A program made the position numbers and the translations under genes. Shown piece after piece: positions 15,167 through 23,468 of a DNA stretch of 64,000 bases. The DNA comes from Variovorax sp. dw_308 (lineage in GTDB: Bacteria > Pseudomonadota > Gammaproteobacteria > Burkholderiales > Burkholderiaceae_C): contig NZ_JAATOM010000006.1 of NCBI RefSeq assembly GCF_019207085.1, forward strand, positions 248,001 to 312,000. The letters run 5' to 3'. Numbering within the stretch: position 1 is the stretch's first letter; each line of letters starts with the position of its first letter. Under the pieces are notes generated by a model. It searched no databases. It was given only the letters and a program-made list of their open reading frames with translations, and had not been told where the DNA came from.

Positions 15167-16152
15167 GCGGGACGCCGCCACAGTTCGGCATCCGTGATGG
15201 CGCGCACGTCCACCCGCACCGGCAGGATGCCGTCGCGCGCCGAGCGGTCGGCCACGTTCTGCAGCGCGGCGATGTCGGCCTCGCTCACCGGGCGGCCGGC
15301 CACGGTCGAGCGCGCCGTGATGATTCGCGACGCTTCGATCGGCAGGCGCGTGAGTTGCGTGTAGGCCTGTGCATAGGCCTCGGGGTTGGCGAGGGCCCAG
15401 TCGCCGGCGCGGGCGAGGCGGTCGAGGAACTGCACGATGGCAATGCGCTTGGCCGGATCGGCGAGCGCGGCCTCGCTGGCGGTGATGAAGCCGAGCCCCG
15501 TGTTGATGCCGCGACCATCCCGCAGGATGCGCCCGCCCTGCTGCGTCGCGATCGTGTAGTACGGGTCGAAGACGGCCCAGGCCTCGATCTGCTTCGAGGC
15601 GAATGCCGCCGCCGCATCGGTCGGCAGCACGAACTTGATCGTCAGGTCTTCGCGCTTGACGCCGGCCTCCTCCAGCGCGCCGTAGAGCTGGTATTGCGAG
15701 ATGCTGCCGCGCGCCGACGAGACGATCACCGTCTGCCCGCGCAAGTCTGCGACGCTGCGGATCTTCGATTCCGCCTGCACCACGATGCCGAGCGACTCGG
15801 GCTTGCCGACGCGCGTGGCGACGATCTTCAGCGGCGTCTTGCCGACAGCTGCGGCCAGCACCGGCAGGTCGCCGGCCATGGCCGTGTCGACCGCGCCGCT
15901 GCGGTGCGCCTCGAACAGCGGCGCCGCACCCTGGAAATTGGCCCAGCGCCAGGCGAAAGGCGCGCCTTCGAGCGTGCGCGAGGCTTCGAACAGGGCGCGC
16001 AGGCCGCCGGCCTGGTCGCCGAGGACGAGCGAGGTTTGCTGCAACTGCGGCTGCGCGAAAGCGGGCCGCGAGACGAGGCTCGCCGTGCCGATGGCCGCAG
16101 TGGCCTGGAGCAGCGTGCGGCGGGAGAGTTTGCCGGTGTCGTATGGCGTCAT
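15163..16152 (-). CDS. Sulfonate-type ABC substrate-binding protein
   Basis: A 329-residue SsuA/NMT1-type binding protein with a twin-arginine-like leader (MTPYDTGKLSRRTLLQATAA, cleavage near AFAQ). Conserved features are LVLGDQAGGLRALFEASRTL and LRGQTVIVSSARGSISQYQL. It is a paralogue of the orphan SBP at 24785-25738 (shared GDQ-GGLRAL start and similar mid-region). No permease or ATPase is in this operon, so it probably uses the importer encoded across the divergent promoter (21531-23410). Start overlaps the flavoprotein stop by ATGA and its stop overlaps the dioxygenase start, so the genes are translationally coupled. Confidence 0.87.
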   Translation of the reverse strand: MTPYDTGKLSRRTLLQATAAIGTASLVSRPAFAQPQLQQTSLVLGDQAGGLRALFEASRTLEGAPFAWRWANFQGAAPLFEAHRSGAVDTAMAGDLPVLAAAVGKTPLKIVATRVGKPESLGIVVQAESKIRSVADLRGQTVIVSSARGSISQYQLYGALEEAGVKREDLTIKFVLPTDAAAAFASKQIEAWAVFDPYYTIATQQGGRILRDGRGINTGLGFITASEAALADPAKRIAIVQFLDRLARAGDWALANPEAYAQAYTQLTRLPIEASRIITARSTVAGRPVSEADIAALQNVADRSARDGILPVRVDVRAITDAELWRRPA

Positions 16153-17369
16153 GCGGTGGCTTTCTGCAAGGCCCGCTTGCCGGCCGCGACCAGAACCGCA
16201 TCGTTCTGCGGCGTGTGGATGCGGCCGCACAGCACGTCGCGCAGATGGCGCTCCAGCGGGTTGTGGCGTGTGAGGCCGTGATTACCGCTGAGTTGCAGCG
16301 CGAGTTCGACCGCGCGGATCGCGTTGTTCGTCACGGTGTACTTGAGCAGGCCGCTATCGACGGCCGATGGCGTGCGGCCCTGGTCGACGGCAGTGGTCGC
16401 GTGATCGAGCAGCACGTGGTTGACGTGCAGCAGCGCATCGATCTCGCCGACATGTTCCTGCACGCGCGGCAGGCTCGCGAGCGGCGCGCCGAGGCCGCTG
16501 GGCGCGCGCTGGTTCAGGAAGCCGATGAGCCAGTCGCGCGCCGCGTGCGCGACCGCGTCGTAGAGGCTGCCGAGCAGCACCACCATCCAGGCCTGCTGCG
16601 TGGCGTGGGCATCGATGTCGGTCTGGCTGCCGGCATCGGGCGCCCATTCGGCGGGTGCGCGCAGGTCCACGGCATGGGCCAGCGGGATCGCCACATCCTC
16701 GAAGATGACTTCATGGCTGCCCGAGGCACGCAGGCCCAGGTGGTCCCAGCTTGCGATGATGCGCACACCCGGTGCATCGCGCGGCACGAGGAAGGTGCCG
16801 ACGCGTGGCTCGGGTTCGTCGGTGCGGCCCCAGACCGCAAGCCAGTGCAGGCCCTCGATGCCGGTGGTGTAGAGCTTGTGGCCATCGATGCGCCACCCGT
16901 CGCCTTCGCGCCGCGCCACTGTCGCCGGCAGGCCGCCGCGGGCGGGCGAGCCGAGCAGCGGCTCGACGCGCAGCGCGTTGATGAGCGCGCCATGCTCCAC
17001 CGCATCGCGCGCCACGCGTTCTCGCAGCGCGATCGGCCAGCGGTTGTCGCTGCGGCCGAGCGCATGGTGCTGCAGGTAGGTCATCGTCAGGATCAGCGCG
17101 GTCGCAGGCTCGCCGCGCGCGACGGCGGCGATCACGCTGCGTGCGGCTTCAAGGCTCGCACCGCCACCGCCGAATTCGCGCGGCGCGACGAGTGCAACCA
17201 GTCCATGTGACTGCAGCACTTCGAAGTTGGCATGCGGGAACGCTCCGCCGCGGTCGAGGTCTTCCGCGGTGCTCGCGAACTGCTGCGTGAGCTTTTCAAG
17301 CAGCGCCGCATCGGGTGCGATGGACGCGGGGAGATCGGGCGCCGAGCGGCGCAGGGGTAGTGCACTCAT
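16149..17369 (-). CDS. Acyl-CoA dehydrogenase-fold flavoprotein (DszC/SfnB-like)
   Basis: A 406-residue protein of the acyl-CoA dehydrogenase superfamily: N-terminal helical domain with VAPREFGGGGASLEAA, central beta domain (GWRIDGHKLYTTGIEGLHW, FEDVAIPL) and C-terminal helices ending in a SGNHGLTRHNPLERHLRD segment near residues 365-385. The SGxxG-x-R-x3-LxRxxRD ending is seen in DszC, SfnB and related FMNH2-dependent monooxygenases or desulfonation-associated enzymes rather than in true fatty-acid enzymes, and no CoA-pathway genes are nearby. First gene of the minus organosulfur operon, 129 bp from the divergent SBP gene. Probably oxidises an organosulfur substrate using reduced flavin. The flavin reductase is not visible. 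Confidence 0.8.
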   Translation of the reverse strand: MSALPLRRSAPDLPASIAPDAALLEKLTQQFASTAEDLDRGGAFPHANFEVLQSHGLVALVAPREFGGGGASLEAARSVIAAVARGEPATALILTMTYLQHHALGRSDNRWPIALRERVARDAVEHGALINALRVEPLLGSPARGGLPATVARREGDGWRIDGHKLYTTGIEGLHWLAVWGRTDEPEPRVGTFLVPRDAPGVRIIASWDHLGLRASGSHEVIFEDVAIPLAHAVDLRAPAEWAPDAGSQTDIDAHATQQAWMVVLLGSLYDAVAHAARDWLIGFLNQRAPSGLGAPLASLPRVQEHVGEIDALLHVNHVLLDHATTAVDQGRTPSAVDSGLLKYTVTNNAIRAVELALQLSGNHGLTRHNPLERHLRDVLCGRIHTPQNDAVLVAAGKRALQKATA

Positions 17370-17413
17370 GCAGCGAAGTTAAGCGGGCATGGCGCGCAGG
17401 CGAACGACCGATC

Positions 17414-17424
17414 CCGCATATCCA
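17414..17424. promoter_or_regulatory. CCGCATATCCA box between divergent organosulfur operons
   Basis: CCGCATATCCA begins 45 bp upstream of the flavoprotein ATG (minus strand reading TGGATATGCGG). The identical 11-mer is at 53740-53750, 44 bp upstream of the other rhodanese gene. It could be a shared operator or, as GGATAT, part of a -10 element. It also lies 74 bp upstream of the plus-strand SBP gene. Confidence 0.5.
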
Positions 17425-17497
17425 AACTCGTTTTTCTGCGTTCGCTTCCGGCGTGCTGCCCGGTACGGTTCACCCTCCTCAACGTCCGGCAGACCGC

Positions 17498-18505
17498 ATG
17501 AACATTGCATCCTTCAATCGCCGCGAGTGGCTGCAGGCCGCAGCCGCCTTCGGTGCCGCGGGCCTCGGCGCGAGCGCATCACGCGCAGCGCCGTCGCAAC
17601 AACCGCAAGACCTCGGCGGCGTCACCCTGCGCGTCGGCACGTACAAGGGCCTGTGGCGCCCGCTGCTCACGGCATCGGGGCAAGCCGACACGCCCTACAA
17701 AATCGATTGGCGCGAACTCAACAACGGCGTGCTGCACATCGAGGCGATCAACGGCGATGCGCTCGACCTCGGTTCCGGCAGCGAGATCCCGGCGGTGTTC
17801 GCGGCGCGGCAGAAGGCGCATGTGCGCTTCGTCGCGGTCACGCACGAAGACCTCAACAACCAGGCCACACTGGCGCGCAAGGACGCGCCGATCAAGTCCA
17901 TCGCCGACTTCAAGGGCAAGCGCATCGGCTACGTGCGCGCCACCACCTCGCACTACTACCTGGCCAAGCAACTCGCGGAAGTCGGGCTTTCGTTCAACGA
18001 CATCACGCCGGTGAGCCTGACGCCAGCCGATGGCCTCTCGGCCTTCGCGCGCGGCGACCTGGATGCCTGGGCCATCTATGGCTACAACGGCCAACTGGCG
18101 CGCACGCAGTACGGCGCGCGCACCATCAAGACGGGCGTGGGCTATCTCTCCGGCAACTTCCCGATCTATGCCAACCCGCGCACGCTGGAAGACGCGCCAC
18201 GCCGCGCCGCCATTGCGGACCTGCTGCAGCGCCTGCAGCGCTCCTTCGCGTGGATCAACGGCAACTACCTGGCGTATGCGCGTGCGCAGTCGGCCGAGAC
18301 GCGCGTGCCGGTCGGCGACATCGTCGAACTCTTCAACGGCCGCAGCGGCGACTACAGCCTGGCCGCGGTCGACGACAGCGTGATCCGCAGCCACCAGGAC
18401 GTGGCCGACACCTTCCAGAAGCTCGGCGTGCTCGACGGCCCCGCCAACGTGCGGCCGCTGTGGGACCGCAGCTTCGAGACCCTTCTTCGCGCGCACGGCG
18501 CCTGA
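17498..18505 (+). CDS. Sulfonate-type ABC substrate-binding protein
   Basis: A 335-residue periplasmic binding protein. The leader MNIASFNRREWLQAAAAFGA has a twin-arginine-like RRE and a cleavage region near SRAAPSQ. Characteristic segments are VTLRVGTYKGLWRPLLTASG, LDLGSGSEIPAVFAARQKA and IADFKGKRIGYVRATTSHYY, of the SsuA class. First gene of the plus operon SBP-monooxygenase-aldolase-SBP-permease-ATPase-cytochrome. Two different SBPs in one operon suggest two ligands served by one permease/ATPase pair. ATG at 17498 gives the signal peptide; longer readings cross the divergent promoter. Confidence 0.87.
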   Translation: MNIASFNRREWLQAAAAFGAAGLGASASRAAPSQQPQDLGGVTLRVGTYKGLWRPLLTASGQADTPYKIDWRELNNGVLHIEAINGDALDLGSGSEIPAVFAARQKAHVRFVAVTHEDLNNQATLARKDAPIKSIADFKGKRIGYVRATTSHYYLAKQLAEVGLSFNDITPVSLTPADGLSAFARGDLDAWAIYGYNGQLARTQYGARTIKTGVGYLSGNFPIYANPRTLEDAPRRAAIADLLQRLQRSFAWINGNYLAYARAQSAETRVPVGDIVELFNGRSGDYSLAAVDDSVIRSHQDVADTFQKLGVLDGPANVRPLWDRSFETLLRAHGA

Positions 18506-18535
18506 GCCTTTACTTCTTCACCAAAGGAACTTCAC

Positions 18536-19657
18536 ATGAGCCAGCCACAACACCACAACGACGTCGAATTCATCGGAATGATCCAGGGCCAGAAGGTCTC
18601 GGAGATCCACGCTGCCAAGGGCCCCGCGATCGATCGCTACTACGTGCGCGCCTTCGCGCAGGCGCACGAGCAGGCCGGATTCGACCGCGTGCTGGTGCCG
18701 CATCATTCGACCGGCCCCGACGCCACGCTCACCGTGGCCTATGCCGCCTCGGTGACCGAGCGCATCCACTTCATGCTGGCACACCGGCCCGGTTTCGTGG
18801 CGCCGACTTTGGCCGCGCGCCAGGTCGCCTCGCTGGACCAGTTCAGCGGCGGTCGGCTCGGCGTGCACTACATCTCGGGCGGCTCGGATGAAGAGCAGCG
18901 CCGCGATGGCGACTGGCTCGACCACGACCAGCGCTATGCGCGCACCGACGAATACATCGACGTGCTGCGCAAGGTGTGGACCAGCGACAAGCCTTTTGAC
19001 CACGAAGGCGCGCACTACCGCTACCAGGGCGCTTTCTCCGAAGTGAAGCCGGTGCAGACGCTGAACGGCAAGCCGCACGTGCCGGTGTATTTCGGCGGCG
19101 CATCGGAGGCCGCGATCCCGGTGGCCGGCAAGCATGCCGATGTGTATGCGCTGTGGGGCGAGTCGCTCGACCAGGCGCGCGAACTGACCTCGCGCGTGCG
19201 CGCCGAGGCGGCGAAGCACGGGCGGCAGGTGCGCTTCTCCGTCTCGTTCCGGCCGATCCTGGCGGAGACGGAAGAACTCGCATGGGAACGTGCGGATCGC
19301 ATCCTGGCCGAGACGAAGCGACTGCGTGTCGTGCAGGGCTTTGGCCGGGGCGGGCCGCAGCAGAGCGAGGGCGCGAAGCGCTTGCTCGCGGCGGCGGAGA
19401 AGGGCACGCGGCTCGACAAGCGCCTGTGGACTGCGGTCGCGCAGGAGATCGGCGGCCGCTCCAACAGCACCGCCCTGGTCGGCACGCCGGAGCAGGTGGC
19501 CGATGCGCTGCTCGACTACTACGACCTCGGCGTGACCACCTTCCTGATCCGCGGCTTCGATCCGCTGGAGGACGCCATCGACTACGGCCGCGTGCTGATC
19601 CCGCGCACGCGCGAACTCGTCGCGCAGCGCGTCGCCTCACAGCGCAAGGCGGCTTGA
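18536..19657 (+). CDS. SsuD-like FMNH2-dependent alkanesulfonate monooxygenase
   Basis: A 373-residue luciferase-like (LLM) flavin monooxygenase. Family landmarks are FDRVLVPHHSTGPDATLTVA, FSGGRLGVHYISGGSDEEQ, RRDGDWLDHDQRYARTDEYI and NSTALVGTPEQVADALLDYY, in the order and spacing of SsuD. Such enzymes use FMNH2 and oxygen to cleave alkanesulfonates to aldehyde and sulfite. An AAGGAA ribosome site lies 7-8 nt upstream of the ATG. The flanking genes are a sulfonate SBP and a class II aldolase. No SsuE-type flavin reductase is in the window, so reduced FMN must come from elsewhere. Confidence 0.88.
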   Translation: MSQPQHHNDVEFIGMIQGQKVSEIHAAKGPAIDRYYVRAFAQAHEQAGFDRVLVPHHSTGPDATLTVAYAASVTERIHFMLAHRPGFVAPTLAARQVASLDQFSGGRLGVHYISGGSDEEQRRDGDWLDHDQRYARTDEYIDVLRKVWTSDKPFDHEGAHYRYQGAFSEVKPVQTLNGKPHVPVYFGGASEAAIPVAGKHADVYALWGESLDQARELTSRVRAEAAKHGRQVRFSVSFRPILAETEELAWERADRILAETKRLRVVQGFGRGGPQQSEGAKRLLAAAEKGTRLDKRLWTAVAQEIGGRSNSTALVGTPEQVADALLDYYDLGVTTFLIRGFDPLEDAIDYGRVLIPRTRELVAQRVASQRKAA

Positions 19658-19694
19658 GCCGTTCATGCACCCACTCGCCATCAAGAGAGACCGA

Positions 19695-20519
19695 ATGAGC
19701 GCTGTCCTTTCCATCGGCCGCGGCGCGAGCACGCGCCTGCAACTCAACCCGAACCCGCAGCAGAAGTACTGGTTCGATCCGCCCGAGGAACGCACCAGCG
19801 TCGAGGCGGAACGCCGCCACCGTCAGGAGCGCCTCGCGGGCGCCTTCCGGCTGTTCGCACGCTTCGGTTTCGCGCAGGGCCTCGCCGGCCACATCACCGC
19901 GCGCGATCCCGAGCTGACCGACCACTTCTGGGTCAACCCGCTCGGCATCCACTTCTCGCGCATCAGGGTGTCGGACCTGTTGCTCGTCAATGCGAAGGGC
20001 GAGACCGTGATCGGCGACAAGCCGCTCAACAAGGCCGCCTTCGCAATCCATGCCGCCATCCACGAGCACAACCCGAAGATCATCGCCGCCGCGCACACCC
20101 ATTCGACGTATGGCAAGGCCTGGTCGACGCTGGGCCGCAAACTCGACACGATCACGCAAGACAGCTGCGCGTTCCACGGCGAGGTGACGCTGTTCGACGA
20201 CTTCACCGGCATGGTGGTCGACGAGAGCGAGGGGCTGCGCATCGCGAAAGCGCTCGGCGACGGCAAGGGCGCGATCCTCAAGAACCACGGCATCCTGACC
20301 GCCGGCCCGACGGTCGAGGCCGCGGCGTGGTGGTACATCGCGCTCGACAACGCTTGCCATACGCAACTGTTGGCAGAGGGGGCCGGCAAGCCGCTACCGA
20401 TCGACGAGGACGTCGCGCGGCACACGCACAGCCAGATCGGCGGACCCGACGGCGCGCGCCATGCTTTCGAGAGCCTCTACGAAGGCATGGTCGAAGCCGA
20501 GCCCGAACTCCTGCAGTAA
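19695..20519 (+). CDS. Class II aldolase/adducin family protein
   Basis: A 274-residue class II aldolase/adducin fold protein. Metal-site histidines are seen in AAHTHSTYGK and in the late segment ILKNHGILTAGPTVEAAAW; the fold start reads RLAGAFRLFARFGFAQGLAGHITARDP. Such proteins are zinc-dependent aldolases, epimerases or decarboxylases. Here the gene lies between an SsuD-like monooxygenase and an SBP, so it may process the carbon skeleton left after desulfonation. The start at 19695 has a purine-rich AGAGAG upstream; an in-frame ATG at 19665 is possible. The exact reaction cannot be read from sequence. Confidence 0.8.
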   Translation: MSAVLSIGRGASTRLQLNPNPQQKYWFDPPEERTSVEAERRHRQERLAGAFRLFARFGFAQGLAGHITARDPELTDHFWVNPLGIHFSRIRVSDLLLVNAKGETVIGDKPLNKAAFAIHAAIHEHNPKIIAAAHTHSTYGKAWSTLGRKLDTITQDSCAFHGEVTLFDDFTGMVVDESEGLRIAKALGDGKGAILKNHGILTAGPTVEAAAWWYIALDNACHTQLLAEGAGKPLPIDEDVARHTHSQIGGPDGARHAFESLYEGMVEAEPELLQ

Positions 20520-20532
20520 AGCGAGCACCGTC

Positions 20533-21534
20533 ATGAACACTTCACTTTCACGCCGTGGCGTGCTGGCGCGCGGCGCCGGCGCTGCGGCCGTCCTCGCCTC
20601 GAGCGGCCTGCTCGCCTCGCGCGCCTGGTCGCAGCCGCGCAAGCTCACCTTCGCCTGGAACGCGACGGCCTTCTGCCTCTCCCCCGTCGTCGTCGCGCAG
20701 GAGCGCGGCATCTTCGAGAAGAACGGGTTGAACGTCGAACTCATCAACTACACCGGCTCGACCGACCAACTGCTGGAGTCCCTGGCCACGGCCAAGGCAG
20801 ATGCGGCGGTGGGCATGATCCACCGCTGGCTGAAGCCACTGGAGTCGGGCTTCGATGTGAAGATCGTCGGAAGCTCGCACGGCGGCTGCGTGCGCATGGT
20901 GGGCGTGAAGGAAGCGGGCGTGACCGACCTGAAGAAGCTCAAGGGCAAGACCATCGGCGTGTCGGACATCGCGAGCCCGGGCAAGAACTTCTTCTCGATC
21001 CTGCTGAAGAAGAACGGCATCGATGCCGACACCGACGTGACCTGGCGCCAGTACCCGGCCGACCTGCTCGACATCGCGGTGAACAAGGGCGAGATCCAGG
21101 CCATTGCCGATGGCGACCCGACGCTCTACCTGATCGAGAAGCGCAACAAGGGCCGCTATGTGGAGCTGGCCTCGAACCTGTCGGGCGAATACAAGGACAA
21201 GGTCTGCTGCATCGTCGGCGCACGCGGCGAACTGGTGCGCAACGACAAGCCGACCGTGGCCGCGCTGGTGCGCTCGATCGTGCAGGCCTCGGACTATGTG
21301 GCCGAGAACCCCAACGAATCGGCCAAGCTGTTCGCGAAGTATTCGCCGAAGGTGCCGGTGGAGGACCTGCAGGCGCTGCTCGGCACCTTGACGCATGCGC
21401 ACCACCCGACCGGCAAGAGCCTGCGCGACGAGGTCGAGTTCTATGCGCGCGACTTCAAGTCGGTCGGCGTGCTGAAGAGCACGACCGACCCGGTGCGGCT
21501 GGCCAACCATGTGTCGGTGGATGTGCTCGCATGA
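20533..21534 (+). CDS. ABC transporter substrate-binding protein (SsuA/NMT1-like)
   Basis: A 333-residue binding protein with a twin-arginine-like signal (MNTSLSRRGVLARGAGAAAV, cleavage near SRAWSQ). The mature part has FAWNATAFCLSPVVVAQERG and LKGKTIGVSDIASPGKNFF, as in NMT1/THI5-like and SsuA-like proteins. Its stop overlaps the permease ATG by 4 bp, so it is the dedicated receptor of the permease/ATPase that follows. The THI5-like opening also allows a pyrimidine or other heterocyclic ligand, but the operon favours an organosulfur compound. Confidence 0.87.
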   Translation: MNTSLSRRGVLARGAGAAAVLASSGLLASRAWSQPRKLTFAWNATAFCLSPVVVAQERGIFEKNGLNVELINYTGSTDQLLESLATAKADAAVGMIHRWLKPLESGFDVKIVGSSHGGCVRMVGVKEAGVTDLKKLKGKTIGVSDIASPGKNFFSILLKKNGIDADTDVTWRQYPADLLDIAVNKGEIQAIADGDPTLYLIEKRNKGRYVELASNLSGEYKDKVCCIVGARGELVRNDKPTVAALVRSIVQASDYVAENPNESAKLFAKYSPKVPVEDLQALLGTLTHAHHPTGKSLRDEVEFYARDFKSVGVLKSTTDPVRLANHVSVDVLA

Positions 21535-22634
21535 CGACGGTTGACGACGTCCTGGGCGCGCCGTTGCAGCGTTCATCCGCGGCTGTTGCGACGCGGCCCG
21601 CCGCGGCGCCAGCGCCGCGCTCGCAGCGAGCAACGATTGCCAGCATGGTGCCTGCCTCGCTGCAGGAAGCGCCCTTCACTGGCATCTGGCGCACAGGCAT
21701 GATCGCCTCCGTGGCGTGGGCTGGGCTCGGCGTGCTGACGCTGGCATGGCCCAACAAGGAGGTCGGCTTCAGCGACTGGAATTTCACACGCGAGTTCGGC
21801 ATCTCGGCGCTCGTCGTGGCGGCGCTGGTGCTCGCCATTGCGTTGCTCGGCGGACGCGCGGGCCGCGTGGGCCGGACGCTGCGGCCTGCGGGGCAATGGC
21901 TGGTGGCCGCACCGTTGCTGCTCGCGCTGTGGGAGCTGGCCACCGCCAAGCTCGGCCTGCTGCCGCCGCCCTTCTTCGCGCCGCCGCAAAGCCTGGTGGA
22001 CGTGGCCGTGGAAGACTGGCAAAGGCTGGGCCTGTCGACCGCGCATTCGCTGCGCTTGCTGGCCCATGGCTTCGTGCTCGGCACGCTTGTCGGCTTCGGC
22101 ACGGGCGTGTGGATCGGCTGGTCGCGCATCGCGGGCTACTGGGTGCATCCGCTGCTGCGCTTCCTCGGGCCAGTGCCTGCTTCAGCGCTGCTGCCGCTGG
22201 CATTCTTCTTCGCGCCGTCGAGCTATGCGGCGGCCGTGTTCCTCATCGGCCTGGCCACCTTCTTCCCGGTCGCGGTGCTGACCTGGTCGGGCGTGGCGTC
22301 CGTCAACAAGAGCTACTACGACGTGGCGCGCACGCTGGGCGCGAGCGAATGGTTCCTGGTGCTGCGCGTGGCCATACCCGCCGCGTTGCCGCAGGTGTTC
22401 GTCGGGCTCTTCATGGGATTGGGCGCATCGTTCTCGGTGCTGGTCACGGCCGAGATGATGGGCGTGAAAGCGGGCCTGGGCTGGTACCTGCAATGGGCGC
22501 AAGGCTGGGCCGCCTACGCCAACATGTACGCGGCGCTGCTGGTGATGGCTGTGTTGTGCTCCAGCCTGATCACACTGCTGTTCACGGTGCGCGACCGCGC
22601 GCTGTCGTGGCAGAAGGGGACGGTCAAGTGGTAG
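21531..22634 (+). CDS. ABC transporter permease, sulfonate/nitrate type
   Basis: A 367-residue permease, about 100 residues longer than usual because of an N-terminal extension with two additional hydrophobic segments (TGMIASVAWAGLGVLTLAW and ISALVVAALVLAIALLGG). The core has the EAA-type loop ARTLGASEWFLVLRVAIPAA near residue 270 and the final segments AALLVMAVLCSSLITLLF. Start overlaps the SBP stop (ATGA), and its end overlaps the ATPase GTG start by 7 bp. The extra N-terminal helices are seen in some sulfonate and taurine permeases and may be a folding or regulatory addition. Confidence 0.88.
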   Translation: MTTVDDVLGAPLQRSSAAVATRPAAAPAPRSQRATIASMVPASLQEAPFTGIWRTGMIASVAWAGLGVLTLAWPNKEVGFSDWNFTREFGISALVVAALVLAIALLGGRAGRVGRTLRPAGQWLVAAPLLLALWELATAKLGLLPPPFFAPPQSLVDVAVEDWQRLGLSTAHSLRLLAHGFVLGTLVGFGTGVWIGWSRIAGYWVHPLLRFLGPVPASALLPLAFFFAPSSYAAAVFLIGLATFFPVAVLTWSGVASVNKSYYDVARTLGASEWFLVLRVAIPAALPQVFVGLFMGLGASFSVLVTAEMMGVKAGLGWYLQWAQGWAAYANMYAALLVMAVLCSSLITLLFTVRDRALSWQKGTVKW

Positions 22635-23410
22635 CCCTTGCAAACCCCGTCGAGACAGGCGCGCGCATCGGCGTGCACAACGTCAGCCACTGGTTCAGGC
22701 AGCGGCAAGGCGTGCTGCAGGTGCTCGACGACATCAACATCGATGTGCAGCCCGGCGAGTTCGTTGCGCTGCTGGGGCCGAGCGGTTGCGGCAAGTCGAC
22801 GCTGCTGCGCCTGGTCGCCGGCCTGGAGCCCGCGACCGCCGGCAGCATCACGCAGGACGGCACACCGATCACGCGGCCCGACCCGTCCCGCATCGTCGTG
22901 TTCCAGGACCCGACGCTGTTCCCCTGGCGCAGCGTGTGGGACAACGTGGCGCTCGGCCTGCAGGCGCGCGGGCTGTTGAAGTCGCAGCGCTCGCGTGTCG
23001 ACGATGCGCTCAGGCTGGTCGGTCTCACCGAGTTCGCGAAAAGCTTTCCGCACCAGTTGTCGGGCGGCATGGCGCAGCGCGTGGCATTGGCGCGCGCGCT
23101 GGTGAACGACCCGCAACTGCTGGTGCTCGACGAGCCGCTCGGCAAGCTCGATTCGCTCACGCGCATCGCGATGCAGAGCGAGCTGGTCAACCTGTGGCAG
23201 CGCGCGGGCTTCTCGGCCCTGCTGGTCACGCATGACGTGGAAGAGGCGCTGTTCCTCGCCAACCGCGTGATCGTGCTGAGCGACCGGCCGGCGCGCATCA
23301 CCGCGGAGCTGGTGGTCGACCTGCCCTATCCGCGACACCGCGGGCATCCGCGACTGGCGGAGTTGCGGCATGAGGCGCTGCGGCACCTCGGGCTCGACGC
23401 GACCTGGTGA
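22628..23410 (+). CDS. ABC transporter ATP-binding protein, sulfonate/nitrate type
   Basis: A 260-residue SsuB/TauB-class ATPase: Walker A GPSGCGKST at 50-58, FQDPTLFPWRSVWDNV around the Q-loop, signature LSGGMAQR, Walker B LLVLDEPLGKLD and LLVTHDVEEALFLANR with the switch histidine. I start it at GTG 22628, which overlaps the permease stop by 7 bp and restores the conserved N-terminus before IGVHNVSHWF; no in-frame ATG gives a full domain. Couples ATP hydrolysis to the permease at 21531-22634 and probably serves several SBPs of the supercluster. Confidence 0.9.
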   Translation: MVALANPVETGARIGVHNVSHWFRQRQGVLQVLDDINIDVQPGEFVALLGPSGCGKSTLLRLVAGLEPATAGSITQDGTPITRPDPSRIVVFQDPTLFPWRSVWDNVALGLQARGLLKSQRSRVDDALRLVGLTEFAKSFPHQLSGGMAQRVALARALVNDPQLLVLDEPLGKLDSLTRIAMQSELVNLWQRAGFSALLVTHDVEEALFLANRVIVLSDRPARITAELVVDLPYPRHRGHPRLAELRHEALRHLGLDATW

Positions 23411-23468
23411 CGAGCACTCGGCCCAAGGCCGTTGCGGGCGGCCTTGCGCAGCGGCCCTGGCCTGAACC

